Shown here in pieces: positions 7,567 through 15,600 of a DNA stretch of 64,000 nucleotides. Numbering within the stretch: position 1 is the first letter of the stretch; the number at the start of each line of letters is the position of its first letter. The notes under the pieces are model-generated. The model made no database searches, had not been told where the DNA came from, and worked only from the letters and a program-made list of their open reading frames with translations. Both the position numbers and the translations under genes were made by a program. Source of the stretch: Glutamicibacter sp002979865 (GTDB lineage: Bacteria > Actinomycetota > Actinomycetes > Actinomycetales > Micrococcaceae); NCBI RefSeq assembly GCF_050030965.1, contig NZ_CP188297.1, positions 248,001-312,000 of the forward strand, in the 5' to 3' direction.

Positions 7567-7867
7567 CGTTTTTTCCTAACGATTAGCGCCGTCCACAAAT
7601 GGGGATAGCTCACCCATGGGCACGGCTAAAAATGAATGTGAATACGGCCCGGCGCGGTGCTACGCGGTCCCGGCGCAAAACGGAACGGCGGACCTATGAC
7701 AGGGCCAAAATGAAAGCGGGGCCTAGCGGACGGAATGAGTACCGGCGGCTGGCAAGTCCTAGCGCGTCACGCTCAGTCAATGGCGGGGGCTCCTCGAACT
7801 TGTCCCGTGCCCGGGATCCTCGTTCTTGGCCTTGGCCAGCTGCCGAACTAGTCGCGCTAGAACAACA
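7567..7867. other. 301-base gap upstream of the capsid gene
   Basis: No well-supported gene. On the minus strand the frame of the 112-residue gene continues past its TAG for about 57 codons (through KFEEPPPLTERDALGLASRR) before the next stop; within it a GAGGAG site lies 9 bases before a TTG codon, which would give a 28-residue peptide. A plus-strand frame at 7599-7871 is Arg/Ser-rich and looks non-coding. The capsid promoter or leader may be here. Confidence 0.3.
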
Positions 7868-8206
7868 CTAACTCGAACGCCGCGACTCTTTCGCCAAAGC
7901 GCCCAGATATGCCGTCAGCTCCGCAGCGGACAGGCCGGCCAAATCTTCTGATGCCCCGAACTCGTCCAGCTCGTGATCCGGGACGTTCAAGGACCCGAAC
8001 CGCACGCCGGCACGATACGCAGCACGCCAAGCCATAGGCACCATACCGGCGAGCGCCAGTGTCATTGCTTCTAGCTCTTTTGGATCCATGGCGGAGAGTA
8101 GCGCGGCCGCGCCGGCCCCGTCGTTGGACTGCACGGCGCGCACCAATCCGACCGCGTCGCCTGCTGCCACACGCAGCTCGAGCGCGTTCTCGTTTGTGTT
8201 GCTCAT
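7868..8206 (-). CDS. Hypothetical 112-residue satellite protein
   Basis: An Ala-rich, helical acidic protein with no recognised domain. Notable segments are DPKELEAMTLALAGMVPMAWRAAYRAG in the middle and EDLAGLSAAELTAYLGALAKE at the end. A ribosome site (AAGGAAA) precedes the ATG at 8206. It lies upstream of the capsid gene, where phages usually place scaffold or protease genes, but nothing in the sequence shows protease residues. Confidence 0.6.
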   Translation of the reverse strand: MSNTNENALELRVAAGDAVGLVRAVQSNDGAGAAALLSAMDPKELEAMTLALAGMVPMAWRAAYRAGVRFGSLNVPDHELDEFGASEDLAGLSAAELTAYLGALAKESRRSS

Positions 8207-8289
8207 TTTTGTTTTCCTTGTCTAATCGCTGTGCGCCCGTTTCCGGGCCTCACCGTGTTTTCGTGGCCGATCACCCGGCCGGGGGCCTG

Positions 8290-8523
8290 CTAGTCCGTGT
8301 CCGCTGCCGGCGGGACCGGATCCGGGGCCGCTTCGGCTTGCTCCGCAGCATCCACTAGCTTGTTTGCCAGCGCGTAAGCTTTTTCCGGACTCAGCCATAT
8401 TGATTTGTTTTCAATGCGCAGCTGCACCCCTGACCGCCTCACGCCGCGGTCACCGTAACGCCATAGGTTCACCTTCGTGCGCCGCCGATTAGCTGGCCGG
8501 CCCTCGTAATCTGGTGCCCTCAC
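8290..8523 (-). CDS. Hypothetical 77-residue satellite protein
   Basis: Basic N-terminal half (GRPANRRRTKVNLWRYGDRGVRR), a short beta-like part (SGVQLRIENKSIWLS), the helix EKAYALANKLVDAAEQAE and a Pro/Ala acidic tail. Its ATG overlaps the TGA of the zinc-finger gene upstream, so it is translated by coupling. Small proteins of this pattern occur in actinophage early regions; function unknown. Confidence 0.65.
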   Translation of the reverse strand: MRAPDYEGRPANRRRTKVNLWRYGDRGVRRSGVQLRIENKSIWLSPEKAYALANKLVDAAEQAEAAPDPVPPAADTD

Positions 8524-8810
8524 TTGCTTGCCTCCTGCCGCTTACGCCACGCCGCCGAAGTGGCACGCGCCCGCAACTTGTTCTCAGGCCGCGCCCGATA
8601 CTCCGCCGCCTTGGCCCGAATATCCTCTCGATTACGCGCCCGCCAAATAGCGCTAACCTCAGCGACACAGGCACGGCACCGACTTTTCCGGCCGTCCCGT
8701 GTTCCTCCCTGCCGTTGATACCCCTCGAGCGGCTTGTCCTCACCGCAGCCATTGCAGAACTTCCACGCCTCAGCCTCGAAGAATTGGCGCTCGCCGGTGG
8801 TTGTGGTCAT
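8520..8810 (-). CDS. Small zinc-finger/endonuclease VII-like N-domain protein
   Basis: 96 residues. CNGCGEDKPLEGY followed by CRACVAE gives a C-x2-C...C-x2-C zinc knuckle, then a long basic helix with Arg-rich repeats (WRARNREDIRAKAAEYRA). This arrangement is like the Cys-rich N-terminal part placed before recombination endonuclease VII/HNH domains in actinophages, but the nuclease half is absent. DNA binding is likely; catalysis cannot be claimed. It is coupled by ATGA overlaps on both sides. Confidence 0.7.
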   Translation of the reverse strand: MTTTTGERQFFEAEAWKFCNGCGEDKPLEGYQRQGGTRDGRKSRCRACVAEVSAIWRARNREDIRAKAAEYRARPENKLRARATSAAWRKRQEASK

Positions 8811-8986
8811 CGTTTGTTTCCTCGTTTCAGGTAGGGCCGGCAGATGTAGCAGGGGATCACGTCGCCGCGCTCGTTTTCGCCGCGCCAGCCGTCATTGCAG
8901 ATATGCGGCACTGGGCCAGGGGAACTCGGGGGCTCAGCCGGGGCCGGCGATAGGCCGAGGTCCGTGGGGTCCCGTTCCTCACGCAT
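8807..8986 (-). CDS. Small Cys-containing protein (HxC...CxxCRP type)
   Basis: 59 residues from the ATG at 8986 (a GTG at 8989 is an alternative), overlapping the end of the replication gene. After a Pro-rich start it carries HICNDGWRGENERGDVIPCY and then ICRPYLKRG, a Cys/His pattern that could bind one zinc ion. Similar short zinc-ribbon proteins are common in actinophage genomes. Its stop is overlapped by the next ATG. Confidence 0.65.
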   Translation of the reverse strand: MREERDPTDLGLSPAPAEPPSSPGPVPHICNDGWRGENERGDVIPCYICRPYLKRGNKR

Positions 8987-9686
8987 CACGGCCTCCGAGC
9001 TCTTCGCCGTGTCCTGCGCAGTACTGGCCGAATTGGGCGGAGTACTCAGTCACCCGGCGGTCGCAGTCGTTCACCGAGCATTGGAGCCCGGCCGGTACAG
9101 TGGCCAACCATGGCTCCGCTTGGTTTTTTGGTTGCTTGTCATCAAAAGAAGTACCGTCCCGAACCGGTCCGGTCCGGTCCGTTCCGTTCCGTTCCGGGTC
9201 ACGCGTATTGTCACGGCGTGACTCCGCGCCAGTGTCACGCCGTGACTCACCGCGTGACGCTTCAGGCACCGCCGGCGGCGTATCCTTGCCAAGCCCACGC
9301 GCGGCCAGCTCCGCTCCGATCGCGTCATCTGTGAGCCCTTGCGCCTTCAATGCTTGACGCTCCCGGGCTCGACGCTGCCGACGCGCGTCGTTGGCCCGTT
9401 TGTTGGTCAGATAGGCCGCCGAGGGCTGCTCCTGCATGTGGTGAACGATCCGCAGTTCATCCGGACCGGTCCGGATCCACAAGTCGGCCGCCAGCAACTC
9501 AGCAACGGCCGCGCCCGGATCCTCAGTCTCAGCGAACCGCCGAACGTCGCGCCGGTCCAATATGCCGTCGGTTTCCCGGTCAACCGCATAGGCCAACCCC
9601 TCAACGTGGGTACGGAACGCAGCATCGGACAAGCCCGCTCGAGCCGCCTCTTTGGTGAACTCTTCACCGAGCTTTAGCCACGTCAT
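8979..9686 (-). CDS. Replication-initiator-like winged-helix protein
   Basis: 235 residues. The N-terminal 100 residues (MTWLKLGEEFTKEAARAGLS onward, with YAVDRETDGILDRRDVRRF and WIRTGPDELRIVHHMQEQPSAAYL) match the helix-turn-helix module found at the start of actinophage and satellite replication proteins. A charged helix (NKRANDARRQRRARERQALK), a repetitive Arg/Asp-rich linker, and a C-terminal Cys/His cluster (CSVNDCDRRVTEY...YCAGHGEE) follow. The linker is encoded by a symmetric repeat array that may be the origin. ATGA overlap with the gene before. No helicase or primase motif is present. Confidence 0.65.
   Translation of the reverse strand: MTWLKLGEEFTKEAARAGLSDAAFRTHVEGLAYAVDRETDGILDRRDVRRFAETEDPGAAVAELLAADLWIRTGPDELRIVHHMQEQPSAAYLTNKRANDARRQRRARERQALKAQGLTDDAIGAELAARGLGKDTPPAVPEASRGESRRDTGAESRRDNTRDPERNGTDRTGPVRDGTSFDDKQPKNQAEPWLATVPAGLQCSVNDCDRRVTEYSAQFGQYCAGHGEELGGRDA
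9166..9258. repeat. Pentamer tandem repeats and nested GTCACGC dyads, candidate replication origin
   Basis: Six head-to-tail pentamers (GGTCC three times, then GTTCC three times, 9166-9195) are followed by six half-sites of GTCACGC/GCGTGAC: one at 9198-9204, a pair forming a palindrome at 9210-9222, another pair at 9234-9246, and one at 9252-9258. All are placed symmetrically about position 9228. The array lies inside the replication gene, as in several phages and satellites whose origin sits in the initiator gene. Functional assignment is inferred. Confidence 0.6.
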
Positions 9687-9955
9687 GACAGACCACCACC
9701 GGCGAGCGCCGCTATTTGCGCGCAGCTGCTGAATACCGAGGGGCCGGGGATGAACTCGGGGGCCTGCTCAGTTAGGCTGGTCGCACGGATCCGGCTCGAT
9801 CCAGAAACGCGGCGGCCCTCGATACACTCGGGGGCCGTCGCGCTACCCGGGAACGTATCAGGTACGATGGTCGACATCTGCTTGGAGCGTGCCATTACCT
9901 CCAGATTGCGGCCCCTGCCCTTCCCGGCGGGGGCCGTTGCCATGCGCGGGCTCAT
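9683..9955 (-). CDS. Small linker gene product between the RDF-like and replication genes
   Basis: 90 residues, low in recognisable structure, rich in Ser, Pro and Gly (MSPRMATAPAGKGRGRN...). Both ends overlap neighbours by ATGA, which supports translation although the composition is not typical. The fragment EFIPGPSVFSSCAQIAAL near the end is the only clearly hydrophobic part. Function unknown. Confidence 0.5.
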   Translation of the reverse strand: MSPRMATAPAGKGRGRNLEVMARSKQMSTIVPDTFPGSATAPECIEGRRVSGSSRIRATSLTEQAPEFIPGPSVFSSCAQIAALAGGGLS

Positions 9956-10161
9956 TTGGACACGCCGCCGGTAGGACGTAGCATCCCAGATATGCGCGCC
10001 CGCTGCTCCATAGTCAGCGGCGGCGCTTCATTGATGATCTTTTCGGCATACGCTGCCAGTTTCGCGGCCGCGAGGTCCCGGCGTGCATTCTCGATTTGTT
10101 CCGTGTTGCCCCAGCGGCTCGCGGATCCAAGCGCGGCCCGGGCTTGCACTACTTCAGACAT
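9952..10161 (-). CDS. Excisionase/recombination directionality factor-like protein (Rv1584c type)
   Basis: 69 residues: ARAALGSASRWGNTEQIENA, then RRDLAAAKLAAYAEKIINEA and PPLTMEQRARISGMLRP. The pattern of two helices followed by APPLT-x-EQR-x-R-x-x-x-LLRP is what I recall for the phiRv1 directionality factor (Rv1584c), which also lies one gene away from its serine integrase. If so, it binds the integrase and drives attL x attR excision. The start is firm: GGGAG lies 7 bases before the ATG, but inside a strong hairpin. A pairwise alignment would settle the family. Confidence 0.65.
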   Translation of the reverse strand: MSEVVQARAALGSASRWGNTEQIENARRDLAAAKLAAYAEKIINEAPPLTMEQRARISGMLRPTGGVSK

Positions 10162-10209
10162 AAAAAAGCTCCCTGCATGAAAGCGCTAAAAAGCGTTTCA
10201 CCGGGAGCT
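10162..10209 (-). promoter_or_regulatory. Terminator-shaped hairpin that sequesters the RDF ribosome site
   Basis: On the minus strand AGCTCCC pairs with GGGAGCT (7 bp), enclosing TGAAA/TTTCA and CGCT/AGCG stems with one bulged C and a T-rich loop. The hairpin is followed at once by six T and then the ATG at 10161. It therefore has the form of an intrinsic terminator, and its 3' arm is the Shine-Dalgarno sequence of the RDF-like gene. Expression would need readthrough from upstream plus opening of the stem. Confidence 0.75.
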
Positions 10210-10296
10210 ATCTCACTACTTCCTCCAACTCTTGGAGGCCCTGAATCGTCCGTGGCTATGGTTGCCCGGGGAACCTGAAAAAAGAATACTTCATGC

Positions 10297-10713
10297 TTAA
10301 GCACCAGGCCAAACGAAACGCGGCGGCCGCTGCTTTTCCATCCCCCGGGCACGCCAAAGCTTCAGCGCCCGCTCCACGTGCTCCAGCAAGCGCCACACGG
10401 CCACACCCTGCCCCACGTCGCCGCAGGTCAGGCACTCAACCCGCAGCGGCGGCTCCGCGTCCGGTTCACGGTCTGCCAAATCTTCGGCCACCTCGTTGTC
10501 CACAGCTGTGAACACTTCACCCTTGCGCCGTGCCAGCCTCAGCCCGTCGCCGTCCAACTCCAACCGCAACCGAGCGCCCGTGTCATGGCCGCCGGCACAA
10601 CGAACATGCACTGGAACTGTCCGAACGCTGCCGGCCGGCCGAGCAGTACCAAGCACCAAGTCCCGCAGCTCCGCAGACACGGGGCCGGGCCATTCGCAGT
10701 CATCCCAATTCAT
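10297..10713 (-). CDS. Hypothetical Cys-containing protein downstream of the integrase
   Basis: 138 residues from the ATG at 10713, which overlaps the integrase TGA and has GGAAGGG upstream; a GTG at 10728 is less likely. It contains VRCAGGHDTGARL and later VECLTCGDVG, a Cys pattern of a zinc ribbon, and a C-terminal helix ending in LKLWRARGMEKQRPPRF. It occupies the slot between integrase and directionality factor. Function not recognised. Confidence 0.65.
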   Translation of the reverse strand: MNWDDCEWPGPVSAELRDLVLGTARPAGSVRTVPVHVRCAGGHDTGARLRLELDGDGLRLARRKGEVFTAVDNEVAEDLADREPDAEPPLRVECLTCGDVGQGVAVWRLLEHVERALKLWRARGMEKQRPPRFVWPGA

Positions 10714-12122
10714 GCCGCACCCTTCCACTCAAAACGGACCTGCTCAGGCGAAAACTTCACACCCACACCGGCAGGCAAAATCGTAATGTCCACCAGTTCC
10801 CGCAGCACCGCGCGGCGGCGCTCCATTGACGCGGCGGCCCACGCCTCAGCGGCCCCGCTGCCCACCATCCCGTCCAGCACGCGGAAAGGCTGCTCCATGG
10901 TCACGCGGGCCTCAGCCGCCGACAGATCAGACTTCAGCTGCTCCGTGATCCGCGTAAGCTGGCGAACAGTAATGGTGTCGGCCGCGTACTCATCGGCCGC
11001 GCTATCCATGCGCGCCACAATCGCGTCCCGGGCTGCCATAGCCTCACGCAACCGGGAAGGGTCCCGGCTCAAGTCCAACGCAGCGTCAGGCCTCGACAGG
11101 CGGCCCACAACGATCCGCTCGACCCACGCATCCAGCGGCTCCATTATGCGAACGGTGCGCTGGCAAGCAGAACAGCCGTATGCCGGGGCCCTTCGATGCT
11201 TGTTCTCCTTGGCCTGCACAATGGGACGCATAGCGCCGCCGCACTTCCCGCACCGATAGATGCCGGATCCGAGGTAGCGCGGCTCACGGCCACGCGGCGG
11301 GATTCTGTTAGGGTCCGAGAGGATCGCAAACGCACGGTCGAAAGTTTCTTGGTCTATCAGCGGTTCCCAGTTTCCCGGGCCTACAACCTGCCCGCGGTGT
11401 TTCCGCAGGCCTAGGTAGGCTTCGCGGCGCAGCATGCGCCCAATCACGGCCCCGAGCCACAGTTTCCCGGAATGGGTTCTCAGTCCGCGCGCGTTCATAT
11501 CATTAGCAATTGACCTAAGCGTCTCACCATCAGCCACCCGTCTGTACCAATCGCGCACGATGGCCGCTTCTTCCTCGTGCACCACATCTTGGCGGAATTT
11601 CCGGCCGTCCTCGCCTACTTGGTTCACGCGGCGATAACCGAACGGCACAGGCCCGTGCGGCTCCCCCGATGCCGCCAGTTGGTCAAACTTACGCTTCAGC
11701 CGGCGGGACTGCTGTTCCACCTCATGACGTGCCACGCTCCCCTTCATACGCGCCAGAAGGCGGCCTTGTGGGGTGGCGAGGTCCATTTCGCCCCCGACAG
11801 ATGCAAGCGCCAGCTCGTGCCGGTCCGCTAAGTCAATGAACGTTTCAAGCTCAGCGGGCGTGCGCGTCAGCCGGTCAACGTCCCAGACAATCACCGCGCC
11901 AATGGTGCCGTTTTCTATTGCCTCGATCATCCGGACGTACTCGGGGCGAGCGCGTCCGTTACTAGCGCTCACGTTGTTGTCTACAAAACGGTCCACGATC
12001 GACCAGCCGCGCCGAGCCGCTTCACGCGTGCAATCCTCCAGCTGCCGAGCCACTCCTAGGGCCGTTCCGTCAATATCACTGGAAATGCGCGCGTAAATTC
12101 CGCAGGCCTGTTTCGTGGTCAT
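10710..12122 (-). CDS. int: Large serine recombinase (phage integrase)
   Basis: 470 residues, the usual length for phiRv1/phiC31-type integrases of the shorter class. The resolvase domain has YARISSD with the nucleophile Ser (about residue 14) and DVDRLTRTP with the catalytic Arg pair; the recombinase domain follows (GPVPFGYRRVN), then a zinc ribbon (CGKCGG...CSAC) and a coiled coil (residues about 370-430). The start codon lies 7 bases from the attachment arm, so it sits at the attL end as expected. It would cut both att sites at a central dinucleotide, proposed as CC. Confidence 0.95.
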   Translation of the reverse strand: MTTKQACGIYARISSDIDGTALGVARQLEDCTREAARRGWSIVDRFVDNNVSASNGRARPEYVRMIEAIENGTIGAVIVWDVDRLTRTPAELETFIDLADRHELALASVGGEMDLATPQGRLLARMKGSVARHEVEQQSRRLKRKFDQLAASGEPHGPVPFGYRRVNQVGEDGRKFRQDVVHEEEAAIVRDWYRRVADGETLRSIANDMNARGLRTHSGKLWLGAVIGRMLRREAYLGLRKHRGQVVGPGNWEPLIDQETFDRAFAILSDPNRIPPRGREPRYLGSGIYRCGKCGGAMRPIVQAKENKHRRAPAYGCSACQRTVRIMEPLDAWVERIVVGRLSRPDAALDLSRDPSRLREAMAARDAIVARMDSAADEYAADTITVRQLTRITEQLKSDLSAAEARVTMEQPFRVLDGMVGSGAAEAWAAASMERRRAVLRELVDITILPAGVGVKFSPEQVRFEWKGAA

Positions 12123-12128
12123 GTCTCC

Positions 12129-12165
12129 ATGTTACACAGCGAGACTATTATAAGAATTTGACAGG
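12129..12165 (+). other. attL-side phage arm and crossover dinucleotide
   Basis: This 37-base arm ends in GG (CC on minus) at 12164-12165 and mirrors 4453-4489. Immediately outside it, the chromosomal sequence reads as the N-terminal tadA codons Val-Asn-Ser. Joining 12166 outward with 4452 outward through one CC gives Asn-Ser-Pro-His-Gln in frame. Confidence 0.75.
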
Positions 12166-12429
12166 AGAATTTACCCAGATCTCTTCAACAGAAGGATCAT
12201 CCAATAAGGGTTGCAGCGCTCCGAACCCGGCCACATTATCGAATACTGAACGTTGGGCGGCCTCTAGCGATCCAAGTGAAGGCACGGCGCCAAGCAATGC
12301 GCGTTCGTCGTAGTCGCGAATGACCTCTTCAATAAGTGATCGGATCATCGCTGGCTGCTTTGCCGGGTCCAATCCACGCCGGCGAACCAGCTCGCGTACT
12401 TCGTCTTCGACAATGGACAGCGCATCCAC
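12166..12429 (-). pseudogene. tadA: tadA/cpaF, N-terminal portion cut off by the element
   Basis: Codons 1-88 of the pilus ATPase: MDALSIVEDEVRELVRRRGL, EEVIRDYDERALLGAVPSLG and AGFGALQPLLDDPSVEEIWV, the well-known CpaF N1 domain. A GTG start at 12429 has AAAGGAG six bases before it, so expression signals remain. After Asn-Ser-Pro the frame enters the element and stops after Val-Lys-Phe-Leu (stop ending at 12148). It has no Walker motifs and cannot work alone. Confidence 0.93.
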
Positions 12430-12678
12430 GACTGACTCCTTTGGCTTCCCTACTGGAGGATCCCGATCTCGGGGACTATCGGCGAGCGCGTCGTCGGTGC
12501 AGCATACCTATTCGTATGACAAGGGATGCTATCTGCAGCAGAGACCGCTTTCAAGAGGTTCCCGAAGTTGTGGATAGTTCTTGGTACTTTCTCCACACCA
12601 AGATTCTTATCTTCCAGCGCCGCCCTCAATGCTGGTTTAGATGGGAACGACAACATTCCATTACATTCAGGAGACCTC

Positions 12679-15600
12679 ATGGTCCGCTATGAATTACTTC
12701 TGATTTCCCGAAAATTCCAGCATCCGCGGCAATTCGAACTTGTCATGTCCGGACGAATATCGGGCGAGCAGCTCGCCGCACTGCTGCAGCAGCATTTCCC
12801 GGGACAACGATGGTATTCGGGAATAACGCGGATAGAAGAGTTGGGGATCCTGCATGCGTCTGAACGTCTTCTGCTCAATGAATTGCCCCAACCTGTTCGC
12901 GCCACAAGCACCACAGCTTCGTGCCTCAAGTTATATGTAGTTCGCGGCCCCGACGCTGGTGCCTGGATTCCGCTCACAAAGGGAGAACATGTCATCGGCA
13001 GAACCGCCCCATTATGGTTAGAAGATCCGCTGGTGTCCCGGGTTCACGCGAAGTTATTCGTGACAACCCGGAGCTTGCGCCTGGTAGCCTGCTCTGAGCA
13101 GCAACTTGCCATGCCAGATGGCAGCCGCTGCGAGTCCGTGGAATTGGAACACGGATCGCGCTTCTTTCTGGGCAACACTGAATTCGCTGTCGGCGATCCA
13201 TTAACCGCCCAATCCGGTCAATTGGTAACCCCCGAACAATTGGAAATCCAAGTACCTTCCAAGCCCGAGCTGTCCCGCTTAATTGCTCTGGTCCTCGCAG
13301 CATTCGTTCCGATCATCTCCGGCGTCTTGCTTGCCTTGGTTACCGGTTCGATGCTCTTTCTGATCTTGAGTGGCGTTTCGGCCCTTATGGGTATGGTGCC
13401 TGCCGGTCAACTGTTCGTGGAGCGTCGCGAATGGAAAAGGGAAATGGAAGTGCAACGAGCTTCCGCCATTATCGCGAGAAGTAAATATTCTCCGGCTCTC
13501 GGAGAATCGTTCGTAGCCGGACTGGATTCCGCTTCTTTGGGACTGTCGCATGCCCGGATACCACCACTGGTTTGGGGCGAGGGACTGTGGTCTCCGCAGG
13601 ACACCTCTCGTTCTGATCCCACGGGGATCCGCAAAGTATTTCGTAGCCTCAGGAAGACGAAGTCGGACGCGCCCTGGTTCGGTCCAGTATTTTTCCCGAG
13701 TACCCCGAGCGTCTGGCAGCTGAATTCTGCACAAGGGCAAAGCGCTGGGGCTATTCTGGCCGCAGTACTTGCACGCTATCTCCCGGCCATACATTCCGGC
13801 CAGATACGGCTCGTGCTCGATCCCAGTGTCAGGTGTCTTCCGGCGTCGCTGCTTTTGGTGAGCAACGTTTCCGTGGCCCACCTGTCGATTCCCGAAGAAT
13901 CGAGCTTCACCAGGAAAGAGGAAACCAACCTGGCGACGTTGTACGTCACTGCCCAGGAACCTCAACCTATTTCCGGCGCCCTGGTGCTGGGCGTTTCACC
14001 GGTGCTGGCCGAATCCGTGGAGAATTGGATTGTTCCAAGCCCCGTGTCCTCGCGTTTGCCCGACGAACGCTTAGTGCTGCAGAACCTAAGCACGCTGAGC
14101 CTTTCGCGGTTCGACAGGATGGTGCAGCAGTATGTGCAGCTGCAAAAGCAGGCAATAACCAAGAACGCAGAATCCATTGCATCCCCGTCACTAGCCGTAC
14201 GGGCACATCTGGGCCTCGATGAACAGCAAGAGGACGTGTTCCTTGATCTTCATGAGGATGGTCCGCATGTACTGATTTGCGGCACTACAGGGTCAGGCAA
14301 GTCAGAAGCGCTCAGGCGCCTGATTGCTGATTTTGCCCGGAACCACCCGCCGACTCAGCTTGCCTTCGCACTTATTGATTTCAAGGGTGGAGCTGGACTA
14401 GGCGTCTATGCAGGTTTGCCCCATGTCCAGCTCTTCGCAAGCGACCTCGATGAGGCAGCGGCTCAGCGCACGTTGGAACAACTAGAACATGAGGTGCGGC
14501 GGCGCGAGGAGCTTCTGGCAGCACAAGGCTGCAGCGACATTGCGGAATATCAAGATCTCGACGAATCAGGCCCGATTCTGCCTCGCTTGCTGGTAGTCAT
14601 TGACGAATTCCGTGTTTTCGTCGAAACGCTTCCTCAAGCCAGCGCCAGAATTGATCGTTTAGCTGCGGTGGGTCGAGCTCTAGGAATCCATCTGATTCTC
14701 AGCACGCAGCGTCCGGCTGGCGCTTTGACGGGACAAACCAAGGCGAACTTAAACACGACAATCGCATTGAGGGTAAACGACCCGGGTGAGTCCGTGGAAC
14801 TGGTGGGCTCCACCGAGGCGTCCAAACTCCTCCACCCCGGACAGGCGATCATCAAGGGCGCTTCCAAGCCCACTAGGAACATGCAATTCCAGCTGGCCAT
14901 CGAGCCGCCACTGCACGGCGAACTATTCGAGCGGAATCGTCAAGATCTCAGCCTTCGTCCGTTATGCCGATTCGAAAAGAGCATCGCGTCAGTCGCTGGA
15001 GATCGCTTGCAAAACCATGCAGCAGAACTTTCCTCACAGTGGTCCACTTCGGAGCTCCCGGTATCTGGTTTTGCTCCAGCGTTGCCTCGGCCAGCAGAAC
15101 CAACGCACTCGCCAGATACGTGGGATGGGAAGGAACGAGGAACGATTTACTGCGGCGTTGCAGATAATCTGCATTTGGCCCGGCTTGAACCTTTGATTCT
15201 TGACCCTGCCCGTTCACGATCAACATTGATCTGCGGCTTGCCAGAAGCCGGTGCCCGAACCCTGTTCGCTTCCCTCGCCCGTTCGCCCAGAAAAATACTT
15301 TGCTTCGGTCCGTCGCCGATCCCGGATGCCACTGAAAACGTCAAGGTTGTCACGGGTGAGGATCCCTATGGCTTTTTCGATGCTGTCGACTTCCTGGAAT
15401 CCATGCCCAGTGATCCAGCATTGATCATTCTCGTTCATTCACTGGCCCAGTTGCAGTCCAATATCCACCCGCAACATTTCCAACGCCTGGACGAAGCACT
15501 CGGTACGCTATTGCGTTTCGGCGGCCCGCAATCGCCTATGGTGATTTGTTCAGTTGACCGCGACCAAAACGCGTTGAAGTCCACCGGTCTTTGTACAGAG

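Larger units (their letters stand above)
4454..12165. mobile_element. Integrated phage-satellite-like element (phiRv1 type) inserted in tadA
   Basis: About 7.7 kb separates two halves of one gene. Contents in the minus direction from the attL end: serine integrase, a 138-residue protein, an RDF-like protein, a small linker gene, a replication-initiator-like protein, two small cysteine-rich proteins, two unknowns, an HK97 capsid protein, a helical protein that may be a small terminase, and a 43-codon ORF. Three small genes lie on the plus strand near the other end. No portal, large terminase, protease or tail genes are present. Gene order (integrase, one gene, small directionality factor, replication gene, capsid) matches my recollection of M. 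tuberculosis phiRv1. Ends were set by the split tadA frame and by the dyad arms. Confidence 0.9.

Noticed and set aside
7599..7871. 90-codon plus-strand frame upstream of the capsid gene
   Set aside because: Arg/Ser-rich without structure and opposite to the operon; likely non-coding.
9166..9195. Pentamer repeats as a sequencing or assembly artefact
   Set aside because: They keep the replication gene frame and sit beside non-tandem symmetric dyads, so they are treated as real.
4454..12165. Degraded full prophage
   Set aside because: No fragments of tail, portal or terminase genes are seen, the ORFs are tightly coupled and intact, and the gene order fits a compact satellite.
12526..12678. 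N-terminal extension of the FHA-FtsK gene
   Set aside because: No ribosome site, and the ATG at 12679 has AGGAGA; the extension lies in the divergent promoter region with tadA.
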